From assembly GCA_963930645.1 (NCBI GenBank), contig OZ005648.1, positions 1,364,001 to 1,428,000 on the forward strand: 64,000 nucleotides of DNA, in the 5' to 3' direction. Made by a program: the position numbers and the translations under genes. The stretch is from Salticus scenicus (lineage: Eukaryota; Arthropoda; Arachnida; Araneae; Salticidae). The notes under the pieces were generated by a model. The model was not told the origin of the DNA and made no database searches. It saw nothing but the letters and a program-made list of their open reading frames with translations. Below, in pieces: positions 1 through 10,475 of this stretch (position 1 is its first letter; the number at the start of each line of letters is the position of its first letter).

Positions 1-537
1 AAACAATGACATCATGCTATCTCTGAAGATATTTTAAAATTACTATCTAATTAAAATATATACATATATGTATTCAAATCTGTCATCCTACCATGAATTT
101 GCCAAATATAAATATGAAGAATATTGATTATCTTATTAATTTGGGGTGCTGTACCCTTTTTAATAGCTGTTTTTTAACAATAGTGAATGATATGGTTCAT
201 ATATTGCATATACTTTGTTGCAGAAAACACCTGGGTTACTTGATATTATTTGAAATATTCTGTTTTTGCGTTTAAACAGAATTACTTTGGATTTAGTAGA
301 ATCATTATGCTTAGGGGTAGGGGTTGATTTCTTGAAGAGGCGAGTAAAATTTTAAGCAATATAAAAATGTTATGAAACCTTCCATATACGTTTCATATTT
401 CCAGTTTCTCTCGAATCCTGAATGTGAGGAAGTAAACATGACACTGAGTTCATTTTTTTTTTTTTTTTTTAATAGACTAAGCCTTAAATTGTTTTTAAGA
501 TTTTTTCTTTTTTTTTTTCATGCATTTTTAGCAAGAC

Positions 538-569
<32 letters not shown>

Positions 570-1290
570 GTGCAGTTTTAGTTAAGCCTTAAATTGTTTT
601 CAAGATTTATTATTATTATTTTTTTTTCAATGTATTTTTAGTATGTTAACAGATGTTACAGATAACTTTAGACCTTGTTGATTAATCTAACAGCTTAAAA
701 AAAAAAAAAACTGCTAGACCATTAAAAAAAAAAAAAAAAAAAAAAAGAAACCTCAAATTTATTTTTTATTTCTAGATTATAGTAATGGTATTTTTCTTTG
801 TAAATGGAAATTTTAGTTTTTCCATGAATTTGCTGTCGCTTACTATAATGGTAAATCTGGTTTGACTTTTTTTTATCAACAGCAGATAATTTCAGCTTTC
901 TGGATTGGTAGAGAAAGTTCCGATATTCCAATACTGTGCACGTACTGTACATGTAATTGTTTTTCTATCATAACTTTTCAGCTCTATATTGTGGCTGGTG
1001 ACAAAATGTTCTTTTTGGCTGGTAAGATTTTTCAATGAATTCCCCACCTCTCAGGGGTGATTGTGTTCAGTTAATTTAGCTGATTTCAAGTATTTATTTC
1101 ATTTTCAATACAAGAATTTCTGCTTTTCTGATAATTAAATTCATCAAATAAAACTGAAATATCAATGTCATATGGCTGCTTAACCTAATTGAAAATAATA
1201 CTTTTCATAATGAGAGGATTGGTCCTCCCTGCAATAAGTTGTACATCATCTCCTCATATAAAATCTTTTCCTCGCTAAAATTACAGTTTT
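1..1290. other. AT-rich, probably SEC22 intron
   Basis: No gene is supported here. The stretch is AT-rich with several poly-T and poly-A runs (for example near 449-470, 543-569 and 725-746). Because the downstream SEC22 exon at 4073 begins with an acceptor site in mid-codon, this DNA is probably part of the preceding SEC22 intron. Confidence 0.5.
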
Positions 1291-2318
1291 TACTTCCTTA
1301 TACAAAGTATAAGGAAGTATATTAATCCCGATTTGCGAAATGGATTTTGTATTTCACATTGCTCGAAAACGAATGATCGCTGAATGTTGCCAATTTATAT
1401 GTGTGGCTGTCATGATGTCTAGTTGCACACCTGCAAGTGTCATCTTAACACGAGCTCTCGTTTTAGAGATATAAGGGATTTTACACGATTTTTCGTGACG
1501 TCTGTATGTGTGTGTGTGTGTGTGTGTGTCTGTGTGTGGGTATGTCGCATAACTCAAAAACGGTTGGACGTAGAAAGTTGCGAATTGGTACATAGGTTTG
1601 TTATAACATCTAGTTGTGCACCTCCCTTTTTGGACTTTCTATGATTTTTCGTTTTGGAGATATTTAGGAAAATTAGGTTCATAATGACAAAAATACATAG
1701 GTTTTGGCCATATTGTATCAAAAAACGGTAATAACTCAGAAACGGTTTAGACAAATCTTGCAATTTAACTGACTTCCCGACTAACTAGACATTTGAAACT
1801 TTCAGAAAAGCTCAGAACACGTTGACAATGCATTTTTTAAATATTTTTAGCCAACTGTTTCCGATACCTGTTGCCTTCAGCAGCGTTTATGCGATTCAAC
1901 AGAAAATTTATTTAACTAACTTCCCGACTAGCTAGACATTTGAAACTTTCAGACTAGATCAGAACACGGTGAAAATGCATTTTTTAATACTTTTAGCCAA
2001 CTGTGCAGGGTTCCTGCTGCCTTCGGCAGCGTTACCAGTACAAATATTGCAATCGATTTTTAACTAACTTCCCGACTAGCTAGACATTTAAAACTTCCCC
2101 AAGGCACAACTATGACATGAGTCCCCCCCCCCCCAAGGTACAACTTTGACATGAGTCCCCCCAAGGCACAACTTTATTTTTATTATTTTTTGATTTTTTA
2201 CGTATGCATGCATTTTTTAAAAATATTTTTAGCCAACTGTTTCGGGTCCAGTGACAATGTTTTTTAACATTATGTATATTTCTAAAAGTGTATAAGGAAG
2301 TCATGTGGTGCCCACATC
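1291..2318. repeat. Unclassified dispersed repeat with inverted ends and internal tandem units
   Basis: The left end carries ACTTCCTTATAC, immediately repeated in inverted form, and the right end near 2290 carries GTATAAGGAAGT, so the element appears to have short inverted termini. The interior has a TG microsatellite (about 1506-1536) and about three diverged units of roughly 150 bp. Each unit starts AACTTCCCGACTAGCTAGAC and some contain GCTGCCTTCGGCAGCG (about 1768-2250). A diverged unit of the same family recurs near 59470-59530. No protein-coding capacity was seen. The superfamily is unknown. Confidence 0.5.
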
Positions 2319-3429
2319 AGATTTTTTTTTTTAAATAATTCACTGTCACCTCTGACCTCTGTTTATGCATACTTATTCGGTGCAAGTATTTGTGTATGTC
2401 TTTTTAAACTTTGACTATCACTATTTTCTATTTTGTAGTGATTTTGTCTCTTTAAATTACAGAAATTCTGTTATCAGATAAAGTTAATATTACTGTTCTA
2501 AAATATTGGTGGCTGAAAAACATGAATCATATCCACTATGCACAACATGTGTATGTATTGTGCATTCCGAAATGATTATAATTTGAATTTCTCACATAAC
2601 GAAGCAGTAATAGGTTATAAGCACAAATATATTAAAAAAAAAAAAAAAATGTACATTTTTAGTGGTGTTGCATTTGAGATTGCAAATTTAAGATAAATGT
2701 TCAAATGACCTTACAGGGTTCATACGGACCTCAAAAGTCCCTAAAATCTGCTTACATTTCATTACTCCTTAATAAGAGCCCTTAAAGTCCTTATTTTTTA
2801 CTGAATGCCCTTAATTTTTAAGGTTAGCCGTATTTAATGTTCATATGTATTAAAAAAAAGAAAAAAAATCAAGTATGGTAGCTTAAATTGTTCATTCTTC
2901 TTTGTTGTAATGTCCCTCTTTTTGATTGGATATTGGAGCCATTTTATCTCTGAACAGAAATAACTACAAGAAAATAGATAAAGAGAATTAAACATGACAT
3001 AGATTTTATCCATATTTTATCAGAAATAACAGCAACAGAAAGAATATATAAAGAAAATTGGACATGATGTACATTTTTTAAAACAGAAAATAGGGTACAC
3101 TGAAAGTTCAGATATTGCAGTTGGCTAATTTTGGCCTATGGCTGATTTTGCAGAGAAAGCTGAAGCAACAAAAGGTTTTTATTATTCATTAAATCCAATA
3201 ATTGTCAAAAAAGTGCTGAAGGAAGAAAAATATTCTCTATGGAAAGAAATTGATTAAAAAAAAAAAAAAAATAAAGATGGACAACTAATAAAATTCTTGT
3301 TTTTATATTTATTTTCATACTGTAACTTAACTTTTGGGTATTTTTAAAGTAAGACTTAAATAGGAAGAATTATTACATTATGTTGCAAAATTTTAATTTA
3401 ATAGTTGGTTTTGAGTTTCAAGTATAATG
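2319..3429. other. AT-rich intronic DNA without recognised gene
   Basis: Low-complexity, AT-rich sequence with poly-A runs (2634-2649, 3256-3271). I see no exon with splice sites, RNA gene or clear element termini. Confidence 0.45.
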
Positions 3430-3955
3430 TTAACCCTTTATCTACTGACGGTACTTTAAAGTACCATTACTTTAAAAAGAGTATAAAATCGAATTCATAG
3501 AAGAAATGTCAAAGATATTTATAAGAAGGGAACAGATGTATTTCCTTTTAATCTCACTACAAAGCATTAGACGATACATAGAGCCATTTTTGTTCCATAA
3601 GGGATTTTATGGAGTGTACTTGCTGTTTTTGCTTGATATTTTTCATGATCTTCATGTGTGTTATAATTAATTCCTATATTATTTGAAGAATATCCCACTA
3701 ATCTTAGAAAATATATAAGGAACATAAAAATTAAATATTTCTCTACACTTTTTTCATGTCGAAATAACTTTTTCGACCTCTATGTACCAGTGGTACACTA
3801 AAGTACGTCCTCACAAAATTCTCATTAATTATTATGATGAGGTGATGTGCATAATTTTTAACATATATATCTTTAAATAATGCACTTGAGTAACTAAAAG
3901 TATATGTTCAAACACAAATTTTGTCTATATCATAATGCAGTAGATAAAGGGTTAA
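3430..3955. mobile_element. piggyBac-like non-autonomous element (TTAA-flanked)
   Basis: The ends are perfect inverted repeats: TTAACCCTTTATCTACTG on the left and CAGTAGATAAAGGGTTAA on the right. Each includes a TTAA, the classic piggyBac target duplication, followed by CCC as in many piggyBac termini. A subterminal motif (TACTTTAAAGTACC left, GTACACTAAAGTACG right) is also inverted. About 526 bp long with no transposase reading frame, so it would depend on an autonomous partner. It lies in a SEC22 intron. Confidence 0.7.
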
Positions 3956-4072
3956 TGTCCTTGCGTGCAATTTTTACAAACTTGTTAAACCCTTAAAAAG
4001 TTTTATTTTTTCTAATGCAAAGTCTGTATGAACACTGCCTTAATTTCTTTTCTTTTTTTGATATATTTACAG

Positions 4073-4219
4073 ACACGTACATGCAGAAAGCCAAAAAATC
4101 CTATTGTGATAATCGTGCCAGAAGAAATATTACACATCTGAACACGGAACTGCAGGATGTTCAAAGGATCATGGTTCAAAATATTGATGATGTCTTACAA
4201 AGAGGAGCCGCTCTCTCTG
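4073..4219 (+). CDS. SEC22: SEC22 penultimate exon (R-SNARE motif, first half)
   Basis: This exon encodes about 49 residues of the vesicle-trafficking R-SNARE SEC22, from the end of the longin-SNARE linker into the SNARE helix. Visible family signatures are the basic stretch SRARRN-like CDNRARRNI, then TELQDVQRIMVQNIDDVLQR. The R of VLQRG is the zero-layer arginine that makes this an R-SNARE. SEC22 acts in ER-Golgi membrane fusion. The acceptor is the AG at 4071-4072 after TATATTTAC; the donor is GTAAT at 4220. The exon starts after the first base of a codon and ends one base into the next, which matches the phase of the exon at 14071. Upstream longin-domain exons are not in the window. Gene assignment is from recognised family sequence; splice sites are read directly. 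Confidence 0.92.
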
Positions 4220-4546
4220 GTAATTTTCATGTGTTTTTGCATGATGCTTTTATTGTTATAAATTTTAAGAATTACTTATGCAAGGTTTGAATTTACATGT
4301 ATTTTATGCATATAAATACAAACACATACACTTCATGAGAATGAATTGAGTACAAGACTGTTGTTGATAAAAAATAAAATAAAGTACATTAGAGTAAAGT
4401 AAAAAAAAAATAAATGTCCATTGTTTAAGCCCTTGATCACATTTGACGTACAAGAACATCATGCAATTTAGAAATTTTTTAGTCTATGGAGTTTTGCTAC
4501 AATTAATATTGTCTCACCTGTTATATCTGCGTTTGCAGACTTGGTG

Positions 4547-4690
4547 ACTTTGCGAACGAATATTATGTGAGAAATGCCTTTGCCTTGCTGGTTGTCAGCC
4601 AGGGTAGCTCAGTGGTAGAGCATCCGTGTGTTAAGTAGAGGTGCCCGGGTTCGATTCCCGGCTCTGGTATTTTTCACATAGTTGGTATAT
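4547..4690 (+). mobile_element. tRNA-derived SINE, copy 1
   Basis: A tRNA-like module (4598-4669) is embedded in a longer repeated unit. It has a pairing acceptor stem (GCCAGGG with CTCTGGT), a D-arm TAGCTCAGTGGTAGAGC (A box) and a T-arm CCGGGTTCGATTCCCGG (B box). The anticodon stem is degenerate around a loop TGTTAA resembling tRNA-Asn. The copy at 61132-61272 shares not only this module but also flanking sequence on both sides (ACTTTGC.AACGAAT before, TATTTTTCACATAGTTGG after). That shows the repeat unit is larger than a tRNA and argues for a SINE rather than a tRNA gene. Confidence 0.65.
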
Positions 4691-5115
4691 ATATAAAAAA
4701 AAAATATATATATATACATATAGATTAACCTTTACACTCCAATTTACTTAAATCATGCATTTTGTTGGCCAAAGTCCCACGTGACAATCTGGTAACTAAT
4801 TGAAATTGAGATCCTATTTAACATCTTCATTTTTGTTTATTTGAAAGTAATTTGTGTCTGTTGCAATGGGGAAAATCATTTCAGTATTATACCATCATGT
4901 CAATTAGAAGCAACCTATTTTTTGATTGTGATAACGAAAATTTTATTGAAAAAGGTTATTGTATAGTAGTCCATTTGATAAAGAATTTTTAGTGATTTTT
5001 TAAGTCATTACAGTAAATTACAAAGTGAAGACAACAGCGAACGAAACAGAAACAATGATAATGATAGTGCAATAATACCAAGAAGTAAAAGACGTACAAA
5101 ATACTTACCAAGCAG

Positions 5116-5347
5116 CAGTGTTGGGCATAATTGATTAAAAAGTAATTGAATTACAATTAAATTACAATTATTTTACTGTTAATCGATTTACAAGTAATTG
5201 ATTACAAATAAATTAAATTACTTATTCAATAAATTTAATTATTTATTCAATTTCTTTGTAATCAATTACTTGTTAATTGATTGACAGTAAAATAATTATA
5301 ATTTAATTGTAATTCAATTACTTTTTAATCAATTATGCCCAACACTG
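5116..5347. mobile_element. hAT-type foldback MITE
   Basis: The element starts CAGTGTTGGGCATAATTGAT and ends with its inverse, ATCAATTATGCCCAACACTG. It is a near-complete palindrome of about 232 bp, very AT-rich inside. It is flanked on both sides by the 8-bp direct repeat CCAAGCAG (5108-5115 and 5348-5355). An 8-bp duplication with CAGTG termini is diagnostic of hAT transposition. There is no coding capacity. Confidence 0.88.
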
Positions 5348-6517
5348 CCAAGCAGTTTATTTTTTATTTTTTTAATCTCTTATTTTTTATAATGGTAATT
5401 ACTTAAAATTATCTCAATATCTTAAACATCATTAAAAATTATAAAATAAATGAATTGTTGCAAAAAATGTTCTGCTTTTAAAAATTACTCCATGCTCCCT
5501 GAAAATTAAATGTGCTCGAAATACAAAACTTCTTTTTAAATAAATGTCATCCAAAGAAAGGATTAAAGCAACAAGTCTGAAAGACCCTACATTTAAAGAT
5601 GTACCTTAAATTTTGGTTAAAGAAAAGAAAGTTCAGTGCAAATGTTTCCTGTTTTCTATATTTTTGCTACAAATTTAGTTTATTAAATAGTGCAGAAGGT
5701 TATATAAATAATGTAGTGGCAAACAAGTTGTTGATATCTTTACTTAAAGATAAACATTTGGTTTAAGCACAACTATTTATTTTAATTTATGTATTTACGA
5801 AGTAACCAGAGACAAAAATGACAAGCTGTATAAAAATTTTCTCTTTGTAACTATATGCAAGTGTAATTATTGGGAACATTAAAAGTAACTTAATAGTTCT
5901 TTAAGGGAAAATGCAGCAGTTTTTCTTAATTGTGCAGCTTTATGATAATTTTAGAATATGATGATTGGAATTTAAGAGCCATATCATTTAAAGAATGTAT
6001 GACCATAACTTAAAATTTGAAAAAAAAAAAAAAAAAAAGATGTTTCTTTTATTTATTTAGCAGCTGACAAACAGGGCTATGAACCGTCAAAGTTGCACAA
6101 TCGCATGTAACTTTTTTTTTTAGACACATTAAAAATTATACAGAAGCAAATATCTTCACACCTTTTCCTATTATTAAAAAAAAAAAATATTTTTCTTGAA
6201 AAAGTGTTAAGAAATGTAAAAAAAATTTTTTTTTTTTTTTTTTTTCTTAAATAATTGGTATTACATATTTCTTTCTTTCTTACTTTTTTTTTTTTTTGCA
6301 TCACACTTGCTTACTGTTCCTTCTCACTTAATGCCCCTAACTGTACAAACTGTTTCTGTACAAACTTGATCTGATTTTCTTTTATTTGTTTTGGGCTGGA
6401 TCCAAATTCTTTACAGCAAGCTAGATTTGACTTAAATTCCTTAAACAATCTTGGGTTGGATTAATTCTTCTTAAATTATTCCGCATGGGGAAATATTTTT
6501 ATGGACAATTTTCCAAT

Positions 6518-6739
6518 TTAACCTTTTAAGCCTCTCATTTGCCTTCATGCATAATTGAAATAAAAGGCAGGTGGGACTAAATTTTGAAATACATGTTGCT
6601 TTTTTCGAGAAAATAAGATTAATAAGTAAATATCTGTAGTGTACAGTACCAAATTCTCATATTTACACCGTGCATAGTATTAATTTTATGAATCATTAAA
6701 CAGATATACTGAAAAATGGCTAACACTTGAAAGGGTTAA
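6518..6739. mobile_element. TTAA-flanked piggyBac-like MITE
   Basis: The left end is TTAACCTTTTAAGCC and the right end is CACTTGAAAGGGTTAA, imperfect inverted repeats that each include TTAA. Its right half (AATAAGATTAATAAGTAAAT, ATCATTAAACAGATATACT and the terminal AAAGGGTTAA) recurs diverged at about 21930-22065, so this is a repeated family. No transposase is encoded. Confidence 0.55.
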
Positions 6740-7419
6740 TTAATGATATAAGTGAAAGATAAAACACTTCTTTGCTTAATTCACTTTTTGTACTTTTTAA
6801 ATTGTAACAGAAAGTCAAATATGTATTTATATGTATATGATAAAAAATTAATAAACAACTTAAGAATAATTAAAAATTCGTTTATTAAAACTAGTTGCCT
6901 TGACTGTCAGTTGATTTGTGACTCATGAAAAATATTGTCTTTAAAGATAAATTATTTATTAGTGGCAGAAGTTTGTTTTATATATCATTAAAAAAAATGC
7001 ATCCTCCCCCCTCTCCCCCCCCCCCCCCCAATATGTCTATTTTACAAAAAAATAAATAAATAAATAAAAAGTTCATTTTTTATGTGTTAATATATTTTGC
7101 TTCTTAATTATAATGACATTTTTCACAGATTTAAAATCATATACGGTGCTAATTTAACAAACTGTTTTATCTCGTTTATGTTTCACATTTAAATCTATAT
7201 TGTCACTTAACCAATGATGATATTAATTTTAGAAAATATGAAATAACTGAAAAGCAAAATAAAAAATCTACTTTACTCACTATCTGAAATAAAAATATTA
7301 GTAAACATAAATATTTATTATAGCTAAAGTTTCAGTTTTATATATGGTTTAAAAAAAAGAAAAAAGTAAACAAATGCATGTCTCCAAAAATAAATTCAAA
7401 AACTGGCGTACAGACAATA

Positions 7420-7610
7420 GCAAGAAATTAAAACTTCTTCACACACCATAAATTTTAAATCAGCACAACCGGTTTCGAAAGGACGTAGCCTTTCTTCATC
7501 AGGTGCAAACACGTGCAACTGCCTTTTAGGCAAAAGCAAGACTGAGCAAGACTCAGCTTTAAAATGCTGATTTAAAATTTATGGTGTGTGAAGAAGTTTT
7601 AATTTCTTGC
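7420..7610 (-). mobile_element. PLE-type foldback with hammerhead-like motif
   Basis: A 46-bp inverted repeat (GCAAGAAATTAAAACTTCTT... left, its inverse ending TTTAATTTCTTGC right) encloses about 100 bp of unique sequence. Just inside the left arm, on the minus strand, lies a hammerhead-ribozyme-like motif (listed separately). Inverted terminal segments with hammerhead motifs are a known trait of Penelope-like elements. No coding sequence is left here, so the class assignment rests on the ribozyme-like motif and the fold. Confidence 0.5.
7463..7506 (-). ncRNA. Hammerhead ribozyme-like motif (type I, PLE style)
   Basis: Read on the minus strand: stem I GCAC/GTGC; conserved core CTGATGA; a 6-bp stem II GAAAGG/CCTTTC with loop CTACGT; core GAAA; then the palindromic stem III ACCGGT and the NUH site GTT just before the stem I 3' strand. 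One extra A lies between CTGATGA and stem II compared with the textbook core. The very short palindromic stem III is the arrangement described for Penelope-associated hammerheads that act as dimers. Self-cleavage is not shown. Confidence 0.55.
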
Positions 7611-8137
7611 TAAATGCATGTCTCTCTTTTTTTTTTTATATATATATACTAATTTCTTAAAATATTTCTTGCATTTGCTTTTCACCTGTAAATATAATAT
7701 TTATAATAAATAAATATATATTTCTACTATGCTTAATAGATCATCTTTATTATATATTTATCAGTGGCGTAGCGTGACATTTGAATCTGGGCATGCTCTG
7801 AAACCAACTATGGAAGGAACACTACTGATCAAGATGATATCATTTCATCAAATTTAAGCTTGGATTTTTCCAGTTTCTTGGTTGGTTGGTTGGTAGAATT
7901 CAAGTCCGATTGACTACACTTGGGTCCTAGGCCTATGGGTGGAATGCTGTGCGTTGTGGGTCTTTCTAAGGGTTCCTAGCCTTATTTACGCGTCTTTCGG
8001 AGAAAACCATGGAACCCAACACTTCCCATCTACCAATTTTGAAAGCAGAACCGTTCGGCCGCTGGTGGGCCTCCAATTTCTTGGAATCGTATATAAAATT
8101 TTATATGCAAATTTTGTCGCTTTAACTTTATATCATA

Positions 8138-10475
8138 CTAGCAGGCAACGCCCGCTTCGCTGGTCCCTATTTTTAAATGAATCACTATAATGAATTCTCA
8201 AAATTGCATTAATTTTTATCACGTGAAAAAAAAAGAGAAACAAAATCTGATTAGGAAAAATGTCGCACCGGGTTCTCACTGCCTTCGGAAAAAATTCCCA
8301 AAATGCTCTAACTCTTATTTCTATTATTTTTCCCCTTCCCCCCCCCCTCCCGTCTATCCCAATAACTTTACAAATTCGAAAATATCTGCAATCGATTTGT
8401 AAGTATCAAAAACCTCTAAGAACCAGTTTTGAACGATCTATCTCTATTTTTATTATTTGCCCCACCGCTCCCCCCCCTTCCGGCCCCTCCCAATAATTTT
8501 AAAATTTCGAAAATATCCGCAATCGATTTGTCGGTATCGAAAACCCCTATGTACTGATTTTGAATGATCTAACTCTATTTTATTTTTTTTGCCTCTCTGC
8601 CCCCTCCCTTCCCGGCCCTCCTAAAAACTTTACACTTTCGAAAATATCCCCATTCGACTTGCAGGCCTCTAAAACCTATCTGTACCAATTTTGAACGGCC
8701 TAACTGTATTTCTATTAGTTTTTGCCCCGTAGCCCCCCCCTTCCCGCCCCTCCTAATAATTTTACATATTCGAAAATATCCGCAATCGATTTGTAAGTAT
8801 CGAAAACCTCTCTATACTAATTTTGAACGATCTAACTCTATTTTTGTTTTTTTGCCCCCCCCCTCTCCCCTCCCCCCTTCACGCCCCTCCTAATAACTTA
8901 ACACTTTTTAAAATATCCCCATTCGACTTGCAGGCCTTTAAAACCTGTCTGTACCAATTTTGAACGGCCTAACTGTATTTCCATTTGTTTTTGCCCCATA
9001 GCCCCCCCCTTGTTGCCCCACCTAGGGGCTGAATTTCTAAAATTCCAGAAATTGGTTTTTAGATATTTTTATTAGCTATACTTTCGAGCAAAAATTTTAC
9101 GGATATCTGTTTTTTTGTTTGAGATTATGTAGGATTATGCAAAATCACGTTTTACGTATGTGAAATCACGTTTTGCCCCCCCCCCCCCCCGCCCCCTTGG
9201 GGATCGATTTTTGAAAATTCCAGAAACTGGTTTTTAGACATTTGTGTTAGCTATATTTTAGAGCAAAAATTTCAAGTGTATCTATTTTTTTGTTCGAGAT
9301 ATATAGGATTATGCAAAATCACGTTTTACGCATGTGAAATCACGTTTTGCCCCGTAGCCCCCCCCTTCCCGCCCCTCCTAATAATTTTACATATTCGAAA
9401 ATATCCGCAATCGATTTGTAAGTATCGAAAACCTCTCTATACTAATTTTGAACGATCTAACTCTATTTTTGTTTTTTTGCCCCCCCCCTCTCCCCTCCCC
9501 CCTTCACGCCCCTCCTAATAACTTAACACTTTTTAAAATATCCCCATTCGACTTGCAGGCCTTTAAAACCTGTCTGTACCAATTTTGAACGGCCTAACTG
9601 TATTTCCATTTGTTTTTGCCCCATAGCCCCCCCCTTGTTGCCCCACCTAGGGGCTGAATTTCTAAAATTCCAGAAATTGGTTTTTAGATATTTTTATTAG
9701 CTATACTTTCGAGCAAAAATTTTACGGATATCTGTTTTTTTGTTTGAGATTATGTAGGATTATGCAAAATCACGTTTTACGTATGTGAAATCACGTTTTG
9801 CCCCCCCCCCCCCCCCCCCCCCCCCCCGCCCCCTTGGGGATCGATTTTTGAAAATTCCAGAAACTGGTTTTTAGACATTTGTGTTAGCTATATTTTAGAG
9901 CAAAAATTTCAAGTGTATCTATTTTTTTGTTCGAGATATATAGGATTATGCAAAATCACGTTTTACGCATGTGAAATCACGTTTTGCCCCCCCCCCCCGT
10001 CCCCCTTGGGGACCGAATTTTGAAAATTCCAGAAATTGGTTTTTAGACATTTGTGTTAGCTCTATTTTAAAGCAAAAATTTTACGGACATCTGTTTTTTT
10101 GTTTGAGATATATAGGATTATGCGAAATCACGTTTTACGCGTGTGAAATTACGTTTTGCCCCCCGCGCCCCCCTTGGGGACCGAATTTTGAGAATTCCAG
10201 AAATTGATTTTTAGACATTTGTGTTAGCTATATTTTAAAGCAAAAATTTTACGGATATCTGTTTTTTTGTTTGAGATATGAAGGATTTTGTGAAATCACG
10301 TTTTGCCCCCCCTCCCCCCCTTGGGGGGCGAATTTTGTAAAATCGCTTCTTAGTGGATGCCTACGTCATAGCTCGAACATTGTCACAAAATTTCATGCTT
10401 CTAGGTCCAGGGGTTTGGTCTGGGCGTTGATAGATCACCCCCTCACTCAGGAAGTCTTCTTTTATATATATAGAT
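8138..10475. repeat. C-tract-rich complex tandem repeat
   Basis: Begins near ACTAGCAGGCAACGCCCGCT and ends in TTTATATATATAGAT. The first half is built of units containing AATATCCGCAATCGATTTGT and TTTTGAACGATCTAACTCTA. The second half has units with CCAGAAATTGGTTTTTAGA and AAATCACGTTTTACG. The units are separated by poly-C tracts of 7-27 bases. It is a dispersed-repeat-like body with internal amplification; I cannot assign a transposon class. Apparent short ORFs here are repeat readthrough, not genes. Confidence 0.6.
8724..9349. repeat. Direct duplication, copy A (626-bp period)
   Basis: The segment starting GCCCCGTAGCCCCCCCC at 8724 starts again at 9350 and continues for more than 600 bp with almost no differences, apart from C-tract length. 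Copy B runs from 9350 to about 9985. The high identity suggests a very recent tandem duplication or an assembly duplication. Confidence 0.8.

Noticed and set aside
372..581. Phe- and Lys-rich ORFs over homopolymer runs (also near 722, 6077, 11043, 20492)
   Set aside because: Products of poly-T or poly-A tracts.
982..1021. A 40-bp stretch with acceptor-like TTTTCAG and donor-like GTAAG
   Set aside because: It does not match SEC22 or any family I know; splice-like signals of this kind occur by chance in AT-rich DNA.
4598..4669. Functional tRNA-Asn gene
   Set aside because: The anticodon stem does not pair, and the copy at 61177 shares non-tRNA flanks, so it is a SINE part.
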